Assembly: GCA_964556895.1 (NCBI GenBank)
Contig: CAZKYC010000009.1
Span: 1 to 64,000 of the forward strand
Direction of reading: 5' to 3'
From: Hinthialibacter sp964556895
GTDB lineage: Bacteria > Hinthialibacterota > Hinthialibacteria > Hinthialibacterales > Hinthialibacteraceae
Length of the DNA: 64,000 bases
Part shown: positions 18,630 to 27,929 of the stretch, piece after piece
Numbering within the stretch: position 1 is the first letter of the stretch
How the letters are laid out: each line of letters opens with the position of its first letter
Notes under the pieces: generated by a model
What the model was told of the DNA's origin: nothing
The model's input: the letters and a program-made list of their open reading frames with translations, nothing else
Databases searched by the model: none
Made by a program: the position numbers and the translations under genes

Positions 18630-19145
18630 TTACGATTGTTGGGCAACAAACTGTTCGTAAATTGTCTCAACACACTGCTCAATCGAGCATGCATTCGTAT
18701 CAAGCGTCGCATGGCTGGCTTTTTGGTAGAGCGCTTCGCGTTGGCTGAGCACGTCTCTCACTTCATCCGCCGCTGTGCCTTTTCCGGTCAGGGAAGGGCG
18801 GTTGGCGTCGCCCGCGATACGCTGGGCGATGACTTCAACCGGCGCCTGTAGCCAGACCACAAACCCGGTCTTGCGCAGCGCTTCAATGTTGGCGTCGCGA
18901 ACAATGACTCCGCCGCCGCAATCAATTACAGCATTCTCTTGGTGGGTCAGTTCTTCGGTCAGTTTTTGTTCTTCATCTCGAAAGGCGTCCCAACCATTTT
19001 TCTCGACAAATTCAGGGATAGCGCACCCAAATCGTTCCACCAACATTTCATCCATGTGATGAACGGGCCAGCCCAACTTTTCTGCAAGTCGGTTGCTCAG
19101 AACTGATTTACCCGCGCCGCGATAGCCAATTAAGACCAGATTCAT
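18630..19145 (-). CDS. aroK: Shikimate kinase
   Basis: This 171-residue protein has the usual length of shikimate kinase, which phosphorylates shikimate in chorismate synthesis. Walker A is GYRGAGKS at residues 7-14. The substrate-binding residues sit in HHMDEM, in the FRDEE segment and in the IDCGGGVI loop, and the lid contains NRPSLTGKG. Its ATG overlaps the aroE stop as ATGA, so the two are translationally coupled and act in consecutive pathway steps. It is the second gene of the pair on the minus strand. Confidence 0.95.
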   Translation of the reverse strand: MNLVLIGYRGAGKSVLSNRLAEKLGWPVHHMDEMLVERFGCAIPEFVEKNGWDAFRDEEQKLTEELTHQENAVIDCGGGVIVRDANIEALRKTGFVVWLQAPVEVIAQRIAGDANRPSLTGKGTAADEVRDVLSQREALYQKASHATLDTNACSIEQCVETIYEQFVAQQS

Positions 19146-20008
19146 GATTGGCCCAACGCCTCCTTGACGGCTTTGGCCATGATCTCAACAGGCGGTTTTT
19201 CGCCTGTCCATAACCGAAACTGCTCAGCGCCTTGATTCACAAACATGGGAATACCGTTGATAGTGCGCGCAAAACGCGCCTCAGCCCGCTGCAACAATCG
19301 GGTTTGCGCCGGATTATATATAATATCAAACACCAAATGGCGCTCAGAAAACAGCGACTCTTCGACTAAACATTCATCCACTTTGGGCGCCATTCCTATC
19401 GGCGTGGTGTTGATGATGACATCCGCTGCTTCAAAGGCGTCTTTCATGTCCTCTTTGCTAAGCGAGCCAGTGCTAATTAGCGAGGAAGAATGAGAACGAA
19501 TCTCTGAGGTCAGCGCTCCCGCCATTTCGGTGTCTTCATCGCGGTGGAGAAAATAAATTTGTTTTGGGTTTCGCTCACACGCCAGGGTAAACCCGACCCC
19601 GCGCGCCGCGCCGCCGACGCCGAGAAAGACGATGGTTTTTCCATCAATGCGTTCGTGTTCTTCGATGGCGTGTAGAGCCCCAATTCCGTCAGTGTTGGTT
19701 CCAATCAGGTGGCTATTGTCGTTAATGATTGTATTGACAGCCCCAATTCGCTTGGCGAGCGGAGTAATCTCATCCAGTTGCTCCATCACATTCACCTTGT
19801 GTGGAATCGTGACTGAAAGGCCGCGTATGTTGAATCCACGAACTCCAGCGACTGCGTGGGCGATGTCTTTCACATGAAACGCGGTGTAGACATAGTTCAA
19901 TCCTAGCGATTGGAACGCCGCGTTGTGCATACAGGGCGACAGCGTGTGTTCAATCGGGTCGCCGATCACGGCGCAGACGGTGGTTGAACCTTTGATTTCC
20001 CAACTCAT
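19142..20008 (-). CDS. aroE: Shikimate dehydrogenase
   Basis: This 288-residue enzyme reduces 3-dehydroshikimate to shikimate with NADPH. The shikimate-binding motif (HTLSPCMHNAAF), the catalytic Lys in VTIPHK, the AVNTII segment with the Asn, and the Rossmann glycine motif (GVGGAARG) are all present. The C-terminal Gln region (MFVNQGAEQF) is also intact. It is the promoter-proximal gene of an aroE-aroK operon, overlapping aroK by four bases. The next gene on the same strand ends 135 bases upstream and has its own terminator. Confidence 0.95.
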   Translation of the reverse strand: MSWEIKGSTTVCAVIGDPIEHTLSPCMHNAAFQSLGLNYVYTAFHVKDIAHAVAGVRGFNIRGLSVTIPHKVNVMEQLDEITPLAKRIGAVNTIINDNSHLIGTNTDGIGALHAIEEHERIDGKTIVFLGVGGAARGVGFTLACERNPKQIYFLHRDEDTEMAGALTSEIRSHSSSLISTGSLSKEDMKDAFEAADVIINTTPIGMAPKVDECLVEESLFSERHLVFDIIYNPAQTRLLQRAEARFARTINGIPMFVNQGAEQFRLWTGEKPPVEIMAKAVKEALGQS

Positions 20009-20087
20009 TGAATCTCAACTCCCCAAATTGGTCTGTAAAGCCAAGCAATACTAGCACGATAAATTTTAATACAGAGTTCTTGGCTTA

Positions 20088-20123
20088 ACAAAAAAGGGCG
20101 CATGTATGATCACATGCGCCCTT
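20088..20123 (-). terminator. Rho-independent terminator
   Basis: A perfect 12-base-pair stem (20094-20105 with 20112-20123) with a six-base loop is followed on the minus strand by a run of T residues. It lies 21 bases after the stop of the three-repeat secreted protein and would also insulate aroE. Confidence 0.85.
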
Positions 20124-20143
20124 CTGATCAACATAACTCTGAA

Positions 20144-21967
20144 TTAGTGCAATTGCCAATCCACAACGTCTGTTTCGAATTCTGCCAACATATCGACGCC
20201 GGCGTTTACACCAACCGGGCGAATGACGGCATAACGAATTCGACTAATGTGAACCGCACCGTTATCAGAGAACCAGAAACGGGCAGCTGCTTGAGGCCCT
20301 TGGTTTACTCCTGAGAAATTCATATCTTCGATCAGGTATGCCGCAGTCTGCCAGGCGTCAGTCCCTTCAAGCGTTGTTCGCAGTTCGTTAGGAAAGAACT
20401 TAAACTCGTTGGTTCCAAAGGTATTTGAAACATACACCTCAGGGCCAAAGCGCTCCCCGGCTAATGCGGGGTTGTCCCAGTAATCGACCACGATTTTGAT
20501 CACCGCGTTCGGCTGAGAACTCGGCCCAAAATGTTCATCTAAAACCGAGAAATTAACAAAGCGGTCAAATGGCGCCGCGCCATCACTTAAAGCAGGTCGC
20601 AGCGAGAGACGTTCTTCACCAGCCGGGCCGGCTTCTTCAACGATATACTCTTGGTCGCCGCCGTTGCCGCCAAAGTCCAATCCATTGACGACGCCGCCTT
20701 CAATATCGAGTTCAGCGAAGATTTCAAACGGGTCTGGATCAAACGGAAATGAATCAGGAATCGGGTCAACGCCCTGGTTGACGCCAGACGCACGGATAAC
20801 GCCCAATCTCAAACGGCTGATGTAGACCGGGCCGTCAAAAATAAACCGCGCCGCCGCCTGGGTTGGGACATTCACGCCATCAAATTTCACATCCGTAACA
20901 AACCATTCGGCTTCACGCCAGGAGTCAGTGCCTTCAATGGTTGTTCGACTTTGTGGGGGGAAAAATTCGATGCCGCCGCCAGCGGTGCGATAGGCTTCTG
21001 GGCCAAATACAACGCCAGTTAACGCGGGATCGTCATAATATTCAGCGACGATCTTTACTCGAGTACTGGGTTGGGAGGTGGGTCCAAAGTGTTCATCTAA
21101 AATTTCCCAGTTAACAAAGTTATCTAACGTCGCGTCGCTGCCGTCTTCCATCGCCGGGCGCATGGCTTTGCGCTTGTCGCCTGCGGGGCCGATGTCTTCG
21201 GATTCGATGGTTTCTTGGTCGCCGCCAGTCACTCGGAATAAATCGATCCCATCAGCGATGTTATTGTTTAAGTCCCACTCAGCAGCAATAGGGAACAAAT
21301 CTGGATCAAAATCAACAGTATTCGATTGATTGATGGTTTCGGTCGCGCCAAACACGCCAGCCGGGCCAATCGCTATCGCGCGAACCGCCAATCCGTTCAC
21401 ACGCTCTAGGCGAATCGTCCCGTCATTCACGCCGCCCAACTGGCCGTCGCTGGGAATCGGGTCAACAGCGAGGTCATTGCCTAACCATTGTCCAGAGTTA
21501 TCGATTCTGAATACGCGCCATTCAAACTGGTCAGTCAGTGATTCGAGTGTGAATCCACCAATCCCATTTACATTGCCAAGAACGCCTAACGTAAAACCCA
21601 TGTTGTCATTTTGAGAGTCCGCATTGGCGAAATATTGAATGAGAACATCAACTTCTGGCACGTCAGGCCAAGCGAAGAAAAATTCGTCAGCGACGTTCAT
21701 AAAGTTGTTGGTCGCTCTCACCGCGATTTGGTCAGCGAGAATGATTTCTTCTGTGGTTTGGTCGCCGCCATTCAGAATCGTCAGTGAATTGAGAAAATCA
21801 TCCGCCCCTTCAGGAACTCCATCATCAAGAAACCCATCTGAACTCCAATAGTGGACTTCTTGAGAAAAGTCAGTATCCGGCGGCCAACTCTCGATGTCTA
21901 ATGGCTGGGTCGAAACAGGAAGCGAAAAAAGGGCGATAGCGAACAATAAGACAAATACGTTTTTCAT
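20144..21967 (-). CDS. Secreted three-repeat protein of unknown function
   Basis: This 607-residue protein has a signal peptide (about residues 1-20). The rest is built of tandem segments of about 175 residues, each opening with GGDQ (near residues 68, 248 and 437). The second and third are clearly homologous: both contain LDEHFGP.SQP, then FGPE.Y, then EGTD.W, then an AAARF strand. Each resembles a beta-sandwich domain. The C-terminus ends FETDVVDWQLH, which is very like the end of another secreted protein in this window (FPTDVDEWSLY at 36702-37694). No catalytic motif is seen; binding or structural surface roles are inferred. It is monocistronic. Confidence 0.75.
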   Translation of the reverse strand: MKNVFVLLFAIALFSLPVSTQPLDIESWPPDTDFSQEVHYWSSDGFLDDGVPEGADDFLNSLTILNGGDQTTEEIILADQIAVRATNNFMNVADEFFFAWPDVPEVDVLIQYFANADSQNDNMGFTLGVLGNVNGIGGFTLESLTDQFEWRVFRIDNSGQWLGNDLAVDPIPSDGQLGGVNDGTIRLERVNGLAVRAIAIGPAGVFGATETINQSNTVDFDPDLFPIAAEWDLNNNIADGIDLFRVTGGDQETIESEDIGPAGDKRKAMRPAMEDGSDATLDNFVNWEILDEHFGPTSQPSTRVKIVAEYYDDPALTGVVFGPEAYRTAGGGIEFFPPQSRTTIEGTDSWREAEWFVTDVKFDGVNVPTQAAARFIFDGPVYISRLRLGVIRASGVNQGVDPIPDSFPFDPDPFEIFAELDIEGGVVNGLDFGGNGGDQEYIVEEAGPAGEERLSLRPALSDGAAPFDRFVNFSVLDEHFGPSSQPNAVIKIVVDYWDNPALAGERFGPEVYVSNTFGTNEFKFFPNELRTTLEGTDAWQTAAYLIEDMNFSGVNQGPQAAARFWFSDNGAVHISRIRYAVIRPVGVNAGVDMLAEFETDVVDWQLH

Positions 21968-22043
21968 AAAAAATTCCTCCTAGAGTTATTACGGCTAACT
22001 GAAGTAATATTAATATCAAATTTTTACCTCGATGTCAATTCAA

Positions 22044-22075
22044 ATCAAAACGCCCCAAATATCGTTGGGGCGTTT
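22044..22075 (-). terminator. Rho-independent terminator of rpoD
   Basis: An 11-base-pair stem (22048-22058 with 22065-22075) with a six-base loop lies 21 bases after the rpoD stop. On the minus strand it is followed by TTTTGATTTG. Confidence 0.75.
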
Positions 22076-22095
22076 GACTAATATCATTTCGAAGA

Positions 22096-23844
22096 TTAAA
22101 CGACGAAGTCTCGAAGTTTCTTGCTGCGTATCGGGTGGCGCAGCTTGCGCAGTGCTTTGGTTTCGATCTGGCGAACCCGCTCACGGGTCACGCCAAAGCG
22201 GTTGCCGACTTCTTCCAGTGTTCGCTGGTAACCGTCGCCGATGCCAAAGCGAAGACGCAAGACGGTTTCTTCGCGCTCGGTCAAAGTTTTCAACACCAGT
22301 TCGACCTGGTCGCTCATCATGGCTTCTGATGTACAAAACGACGGCGAAACCGCATTCTTGTCTTCGATAAAATCGCCAAAGTGGGTGTCGCCTTCATCGC
22401 CGACAGGGGTTTCTAATGAAATCGGCTGTTGGGCGATTTTGAAAACGCCGCGCACTTTATCGACCGGCATGTCGATAAAAGTAGCGATTTCTTCTGGAGT
22501 CGGCTCACGGCCCAGGTCTTGAACCATGCGGCGGGAGATGCGGGTAATTTTGTTGATGGTCTCAATCATGTGAACCGGGATACGAATCGTACGCGCCTGG
22601 TCGGCGATGGCGCGCGTGACCGCCTGGCGAATCCACCAGGTGGCGTAAGTGCTGAATTTGTACCCACGGCGGTATTCAAATTTGTCGACCGCGCGCATCA
22701 GACCAATATTGCCTTCTTGGATGAGGTCCAAAAACTGCAACCCGCGGTTGGTGTAATTTTTGGCGATTGACACCACCAAACGCAGGTTCGCTTTGACGAC
22801 GTCCATTTTCGCCTGATGGGCGACGCGTTCGCCCTCTCGTATGAGTTCGCACACACGGTCATACGATTTGCAGTCGTCGTCAATTTCGTTCATCGCCTTG
22901 GCTTGGCGTTCTTGGGCGCGAATGTAGCGTTTCGCCATTTGCAATAGTTCTTCACGAGGGCGGTTGGTGAGTTTTTCAAGTTCGCTTCGCCCAAACGTCG
23001 TGCTGCGTAACTTACGGAACAATTCGACGAGCTTAACGCGGGAGAGGGTTAAACGCTTCTCGGTTTGGGTAATCTCGCTGCCTGACTCTTGAAGGCGGAG
23101 GTGAAGGGAAGACAGTTTTTTCGCGATGCGGCCTAACTGCTCATGGTCGAGTTTCATTGAGATGAGAAGATTGCCTAGCTTCTGCATCTTCTCTTGCAAT
23201 TTCGGCGTCTTTTTGCCTTTATAGCGATTGGCGTATTTGATCGCCTGGGTTTGTTCTTTTTTCAGTTGGGCCATCTTCTTTTGCAGGTCTTTGACGATGG
23301 CTTCGCGGTCGGTTTCAGCAAAATTCTCTTTTAAGTCAAAGTTTTGAATGACGTCTTCGACTTTCACCCGGCCTGACTCAAGGCGGTCTATGATGCGGCC
23401 GATTTCTCGAACGCCCGTCTGGCTCTGGGCGAGAGCGTGACAAATTTTAAAGCGGCCTGACTCAATGCGTTTGGCCAGTTCAATTTCCTGCTCGCGAGTC
23501 AGCAGCGCAACCCGCCCCATCTCGCGCAAGTATAACCGGACCGGGTCATCGACGCCTATTTTTTCTTCTTGAACTTCTTCGTGCTGGGCGGCTTCGGCTT
23601 CGGCGGCTTCTTGACGAAGCTGTTTTGCGTCAGCGTTGGTCATGACATAGTCGTCAACGACCGGAATATCATGATCATTCAATACAATAAAAATGTCATC
23701 GAGATCTTCGACGCTCATGGCTTCTTCGTTGATCATTCGATTGACATCGTCATACGTCAGGCGGCCATTGCGCTCGCCGAGTTCAATCAACTTTTGGAAC
23801 TTCTGAGACTTAGGCGCTTCTATGACTTGTTTCTGCTTTGACAT
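22096..23844 (-). CDS. rpoD: Primary RNA polymerase sigma factor (sigma-70)
   Basis: This protein of about 582 residues has the full layout of a housekeeping sigma factor: region 1.1 (residues 10-80), region 1.2 (DPVRLYLREMG), a nonconserved insert, and regions 2.1-2.4. Region 2 includes NLRLVVSIAKNY, LDLIQEGNIGLMRAVDKF and YKFSTYATWWIRQA. Region 3 and the region 4.2 helix-turn-helix (FGVTRERVRQIETKALRKLR) follow. The ATG at 23844 is chosen over 23868 because GGGAG lies eight bases upstream. It is monocistronic, with a long leader and a terminator. Confidence 0.96.
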   Translation of the reverse strand: MSKQKQVIEAPKSQKFQKLIELGERNGRLTYDDVNRMINEEAMSVEDLDDIFIVLNDHDIPVVDDYVMTNADAKQLRQEAAEAEAAQHEEVQEEKIGVDDPVRLYLREMGRVALLTREQEIELAKRIESGRFKICHALAQSQTGVREIGRIIDRLESGRVKVEDVIQNFDLKENFAETDREAIVKDLQKKMAQLKKEQTQAIKYANRYKGKKTPKLQEKMQKLGNLLISMKLDHEQLGRIAKKLSSLHLRLQESGSEITQTEKRLTLSRVKLVELFRKLRSTTFGRSELEKLTNRPREELLQMAKRYIRAQERQAKAMNEIDDDCKSYDRVCELIREGERVAHQAKMDVVKANLRLVVSIAKNYTNRGLQFLDLIQEGNIGLMRAVDKFEYRRGYKFSTYATWWIRQAVTRAIADQARTIRIPVHMIETINKITRISRRMVQDLGREPTPEEIATFIDMPVDKVRGVFKIAQQPISLETPVGDEGDTHFGDFIEDKNAVSPSFCTSEAMMSDQVELVLKTLTEREETVLRLRFGIGDGYQRTLEEVGNRFGVTRERVRQIETKALRKLRHPIRSKKLRDFVV

Positions 23845-24150
23845 GAACCATTCTCCCTGTACGACCATCCGAGATGACTTCTATTTCCCTCATTACCCAA
23901 AAACATGAAACCAAGCAGAATTCTCCTACATCAACTAATTCGGAACTGCAACGAAAGGTTTTAAAAGAGGATTTAAATAAGAAGAGGCGAGGAATACATG
24001 TTGGTGTCGTTGTGCGCCAAGTTCACTCATTGTTGAAGCGTCCTTGATGCGCCAACACCGTGTCATTTGACCGGATGTCATGGCTGTGTTGTTAGTCGTA
24101 CTTCCCAATTGATTTCCCCATTTTCAGGAAAGAAGATCAAATGCAAAATG

Positions 24151-24178
24151 AGTATAGACGCGTTTGGATTTTCGACAA
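24151..24178 (-). promoter_or_regulatory. Candidate rpoD promoter with long leader
   Basis: On the minus strand TTGTCG (24178-24173) and TATACT (24156-24151) are 16 bases apart. This places transcription start about 300 bases before the rpoD ATG. The region 23845-24150 between them contains no gene that I can recognise, so it would be an untranslated leader. Confidence 0.4.
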
Positions 24179-24223
24179 GAGATTTCTATAAAAATCGACT
24201 TTAGTATTTCATTCGATATAATT

Positions 24224-25783
24224 TCAGCGGAACGGTTCATCCCGAAACTCCCCCAGTCTCACCTCTGCAATATAAAATTCTGGCTCATTATCGGGAATTG
24301 TCTGATACCCGCCCCATCGATAGGCGATCCCCGTAATCCCAGTATTGGCAGAGCGTAATAAAGGTAAATCCGCTTCAACCGCGCGGAACTGAGATTGGAT
24401 GAAGTGTTGTTTTAAGCCAGCAGACTGCTTAAACCAGGCGTCATTTGTGATGTTCACCAAAAAGTCAGCGCCATTTGTTTTAGCCAAACGTCCTTGCCAA
24501 GAAAGCGTCGATTCAAAACAAATCATAACGGCGAAGCGGTAGCCTTTTCGCGTTTCAAAAATCGTTTGATCTTTGCCGGGTTGAAAGATGCCGGCGCCCG
24601 CTTCTTCGATCAAAGTCTCTATATAATAGAAGGGCCAATACTGCCCGCCTGGAATCCACTCGCCATAGGGAACCAAGTGCATCTTGTCGTACGAATTCAC
24701 ATTGCGAAGAATCATCTCGGTCGGGTCGTCTTCGTTGATGAGGTCAGGCCTGAAGTGTAGCGCGCGGTTGTAATAGACCACTTTGTCGTCGCTCAATAGC
24801 TCGGCGTGGACAGAGCCCAATAGCAATTCGACATCATGGTCTTTGACAAATGAGACGATCTGTCTCAAACCGTTGTGCCATAAATTGAGCGGGTAGGGGA
24901 CTGTACTCTCAGGCCAGATGATGAGGTCGGGCTCCTCTGCCATCGCCTGGCGGGAGAGGTCAAGATAACGATCTAATATCGCATCAGTCGAAGCGGACTC
25001 TTTCGCGTCTTGTTGAAACGAACCTTGGATGAGAGCGACGCGGTAGGGCGTTTTTATATGGTTGAATTTTGAATGCATCACAGTTGTGCCAACACTGTTT
25101 AGTGCATTCCAGATAATCGTTATGGTTATTACAACACAAAAAAATACAGCTGGTTTTAATTGAATTTTTATTCTTTCGGACAGGGTGTGGTTCCTAATCC
25201 AACTCCAAACCCTATAAAGCAAACAGAATAGCGAGGCGTTGAAACCAACGAACAAGAGAGAGGCGCCCAAAATTCCAAGCCATTCAATAGACTTCAAAAA
25301 CAAAACACCATAGTTATACGTCGCATGCCCCACGAATCCCCACGCAAACGCAAACGGGCCGATTGAACGCAGGTACTCAACCAAACACCAACTCAACGCG
25401 AATACAGGGATGCGATACCAGCGTCCGCTTAACGCGCCCCAGACCCAAAACGGGGCCATCAACGGCGCGCCTACGATGAAGGCCAACAACACCATTCCCG
25501 GGCCTGTCACATGAACCAGCCAGTGAAGCAGGATCAAATTATAGAAGAACCCCGTCGCGAGACCGATATACAGATTGTGTTTTGTGTTGTTGTCTTGAAT
25601 CCGCCAAAGGGCGGGAATCAAAGCGATAAAGATGAAATACGATTGTTCAAATGGTGGGAAACAAAGACCAAGAAGAACTGCCGATGCTGTGGCGCATAAC
25701 CAATCAGCGCAGGCCAAATTCGGCGTCAGCGTCGTGATCATCCTCTTCACGCGGGAGGGTTTCGCTGATGTGGTAGTCTCCAT
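24224..25783 (-). CDS. lnt: Apolipoprotein N-acyltransferase
   Basis: This protein of about 519 residues adds the third acyl chain to lipoproteins in the inner membrane. Six or more N-terminal helices (residues 25-215) precede a nitrilase-like periplasmic domain. The catalytic triad is visible: Glu in IIWPESTVPYP, Lys in YDKMHLVPYGEW and Cys in VMICFES. A final membrane helix is not evident after the nitrilase domain: the C-terminus ends shortly after WGGYQTIPDN, so the protein looks short at its end. The start is uncertain: ATG at 25783 overlaps yacG by 80 bases, and a downstream ATG at 25741 still overlaps it. Confidence 0.9.
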   Translation of the reverse strand: METTTSAKPSRVKRMITTLTPNLACADWLCATASAVLLGLCFPPFEQSYFIFIALIPALWRIQDNNTKHNLYIGLATGFFYNLILLHWLVHVTGPGMVLLAFIVGAPLMAPFWVWGALSGRWYRIPVFALSWCLVEYLRSIGPFAFAWGFVGHATYNYGVLFLKSIEWLGILGASLLFVGFNASLFCLLYRVWSWIRNHTLSERIKIQLKPAVFFCVVITITIIWNALNSVGTTVMHSKFNHIKTPYRVALIQGSFQQDAKESASTDAILDRYLDLSRQAMAEEPDLIIWPESTVPYPLNLWHNGLRQIVSFVKDHDVELLLGSVHAELLSDDKVVYYNRALHFRPDLINEDDPTEMILRNVNSYDKMHLVPYGEWIPGGQYWPFYYIETLIEEAGAGIFQPGKDQTIFETRKGYRFAVMICFESTLSWQGRLAKTNGADFLVNITNDAWFKQSAGLKQHFIQSQFRAVEADLPLLRSANTGITGIAYRWGGYQTIPDNEPEFYIAEVRLGEFRDEPFR

Positions 25784-25898
25784 CAAACCAATGCCCCAGG
25801 TCGACCATTTTGCATTTCTTGCTACAAAAAGGAAATGTAGGCGTTCGCGTGCCTTCGGGCAATGCTTTGCCGCAAGTTCGGCAGTGAATGGATGCCAT
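25704..25898 (-). CDS. yacG: YacG-type zinc-binding protein (DNA gyrase inhibitor family)
   Basis: This 64-residue protein has the four-cysteine zinc site of YacG: CRTCGK near the start and FCSKKCKMVDLGHWFDGDY in the middle. The acidic tail is also typical. E. coli YacG inhibits DNA gyrase. The ATG at 25898 is chosen because it places the first zinc Cys at residue 5, as in homologues. The 3' end overlaps lnt in another frame, an unusual arrangement that suggests coupling of the two genes. Confidence 0.88.
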   Translation of the reverse strand: MASIHCRTCGKALPEGTRTPTFPFCSKKCKMVDLGHWFDGDYHISETLPREEDDHDADAEFGLR

Positions 25899-26004
25899 AT
25901 TCGCCAAGGCCGGAGCTCCTAACAACAGAATTCCATCAATAGGGTATTTCGGTTATACTATATGTATACGAAGAGAATTCAAACGAACAAGGAGGGAAGA
26001 ATCC

Positions 26005-26271
26005 ATGAAGACCAATGAGATTCTCTGGATGTGGCTGATTGTCATCCTTCTTTGTTTTGTGACCACCACAAGGCCGACGGAGTGGTTTTCGTTTGCCCGC
26101 AAGTATTTTCGCTGGACAATTGAGAGCCTCAAATATGATGTCTCGTCTACAATCATTGATGGATCAGGAAAAGGCAAAGAACACATCTCACTCGCCAATG
26201 GCGAAAAAGACTCTGAGGCGGGAAGCGACGGCAAATCGAAGATTTTCCCACGGTCACGTAGGTCAATCTGA
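26005..26271 (+). CDS. Small single-pass membrane protein, unknown
   Basis: This 88-residue protein begins with a transmembrane helix (LWMWLIVILLCFV, residues 6-20) and continues with a polar, Lys/Ser-rich tail. The ATG at 26005 is chosen because AAGGAGG stands nine bases before it. The open frame extends upstream to 25888, but that part overlaps the yacG start and has no ribosome site. TATACT at 25954-25959 may be the -10 element. A strong terminator follows, so the gene is a complete single transcription unit. No family is recognised. Confidence 0.65.
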   Translation: MKTNEILWMWLIVILLCFVTTTRPTEWFSFARKYFRWTIESLKYDVSSTIIDGSGKGKEHISLANGEKDSEAGSDGKSKIFPRSRRSI

Positions 26272-26301
26272 TACAATTTCATTCAACCCACTACCAAATA
26301 G

Positions 26302-26334
26302 CGCCTTAGAGGATTATCTCTAAGGCGTTTTCTT
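26302..26334 (+). terminator. Rho-independent terminator
   Basis: A ten-base-pair stem (26302-26311 with 26318-26327) with a six-base loop is followed by TTTTCTT. It ends the transcript of the small membrane protein. Confidence 0.88.
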
Positions 26335-26431
26335 AACACGCCGCCACAATAGGTTACGTTTTTCTTTAAAGATACGAGAATCCAGGCCGATAGTTGAAAG
26401 CGACCATTACTCGGAAACGTGGTGCAAAACT

Positions 26432-27736
26432 ATGGCACAGGGAATCCAAGCCCCAACTGCTTTACAAAGCCTTATCAACTCAAGCTCAGGCCTGACCAGC
26501 CTCTTCAACCGAAACACCAACAACACTGGCGGTTCAGCGCTTAATCTGCTTAGCCAAAATCCTGGCGTATCGCGTCAAAATGGGCTGTCGCCCTTACGCC
26601 AACCCAGCATTCTTCGAAACCTGCAAGAACAGAATAAAGTCGAAGACGACAAGAAAGACAAACTCGACCTTTCATCATTCGCCAAAAACGCCGCTGATGA
26701 GGCCATTCAAAACGCCCGCTCTAAACCCGAACTAGGCGCTACCAATCAAATCATCGTCAGCGAAGATGGACGATTTGAGGCTTCAGTCGATCTCAAGATA
26801 AATTCCGATGGTTCATTTGCGTTAGACTTAGCCGTACGATTCGCAGAATCATCCGCGGTCGGCGTCCAATCGTTCAACGGCTCGCAAGAGCAAATTACCG
26901 AACAACCCGATGTTCAAACAATAGAAGAACAAGCCGCACCAGACGAAGTCGAAGGCGATGAATTTGCTCTGGAAGAAAATCCAGGCAATCTGTCGCTGGC
27001 TGGCTTTGACGCCTTGGCCGCGCGACAAACCTCGTTTGAGCAAATCGTGAGCACCCGTGATTTTCAGGCGCAAATCTTCTTTGAAGAAACCAAAGCAGTT
27101 GCCTTGAGCGCACAACAAGCCCAGGGCGACGCCGTCGCGGGTGAGTTTCTAGGCGTTTCACAACAAGTCGCCCAAGAATTCACCCTGAACGTCTCGATTT
27201 CAGGAACAGACCTCAATAACTTTAACGCCATCGCTGAAGAATTGGCCCAGTTTGACGACACAGGCACGCTGGGCGGCTTCTTAGAAGCGGCCCGCGGCGT
27301 GTTGACCACCGACTCGAGCAATCTCAATTCGTTCTTGGGGGCGACTCAGGGCCTGATCGAATCTGCCCGCAATCACGTCGGCGCAAAACTCAATGATTTC
27401 TTCACTGGCTTGAACGATACCTTTGGCGAAGAACTCGACAGCCTGGGCCTTGGGTTCTCATCTGAGTTTTTCGAAGACCTAGGTCAGGATGTTAACGCCG
27501 ACCTGAACCGCTTCTTTGATACGACAAACCAGTTGTTCAACAACTTTGGCATCGACACCTCAGCCGATCCTGAAACACTCACAACTGATTTGTTGAACAA
27601 AAACCTCGAGCAACTGCGTGAGCAGCAGAAAGAAAAACTCGAGGAACTTCAAGAAGAAATCGATCTCTCGGCCCCACGCAATGACTCCTTGTTAACGCCA
27701 GAGCCTCAAACAGTTGACCTTGACGTGTTGGTATAG
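26432..27736 (+). CDS. Acidic cysteine-free protein of unknown function
   Basis: This 434-residue protein has no signal peptide, no membrane helix and no cysteine, and is rich in Asn, Gln, Ser, Asp and Glu. Residues 1-60 are low-complexity (LFNRNTNNTGGSALNLLSQN). A short strand-like segment (EDGRFEASVDLKINSDG) lies at about 110-127. The rest is helical, ending with a charged helix (LEQLREQQKEKLEELQEE). The composition resembles proteins secreted by the flagellar or type I route, but nothing proves this. A strong terminator lies downstream. I do not recognise the family. Confidence 0.7.
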   Translation: MAQGIQAPTALQSLINSSSGLTSLFNRNTNNTGGSALNLLSQNPGVSRQNGLSPLRQPSILRNLQEQNKVEDDKKDKLDLSSFAKNAADEAIQNARSKPELGATNQIIVSEDGRFEASVDLKINSDGSFALDLAVRFAESSAVGVQSFNGSQEQITEQPDVQTIEEQAAPDEVEGDEFALEENPGNLSLAGFDALAARQTSFEQIVSTRDFQAQIFFEETKAVALSAQQAQGDAVAGEFLGVSQQVAQEFTLNVSISGTDLNNFNAIAEELAQFDDTGTLGGFLEAARGVLTTDSSNLNSFLGATQGLIESARNHVGAKLNDFFTGLNDTFGEELDSLGLGFSSEFFEDLGQDVNADLNRFFDTTNQLFNNFGIDTSADPETLTTDLLNKNLEQLREQQKEKLEELQEEIDLSAPRNDSLLTPEPQTVDLDVLV

Positions 27737-27746
27737 AGTTTGCCCC

Positions 27747-27762
27747 CCTGTCTGCCTGCGGC
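27747..27762. repeat. Copy of a 16-base dispersed intergenic sequence
   Basis: CCTGTCTGCCTGCGGC occurs here and, in reverse complement, at 61883-61898. Both copies are intergenic. Exact recurrence of 16 bases in 64 kb is not expected by chance. Confidence 0.6.
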
Positions 27763-27929
27763 GGACTTCCCATTAAAAAGGGAGGCATGGGGTAAAAAAT
27801 TGAAAGCAGAGTATCAGCGCGCCGGATACGGCTCAGCGATAGGTGCAGAAAACGTCTGTACTTTGACAACGTAGCAAAAAGTCACACAAAAATTCCTTCC
27901 AGAGCGGTCTCCGCTCTTGACCACTAGAC

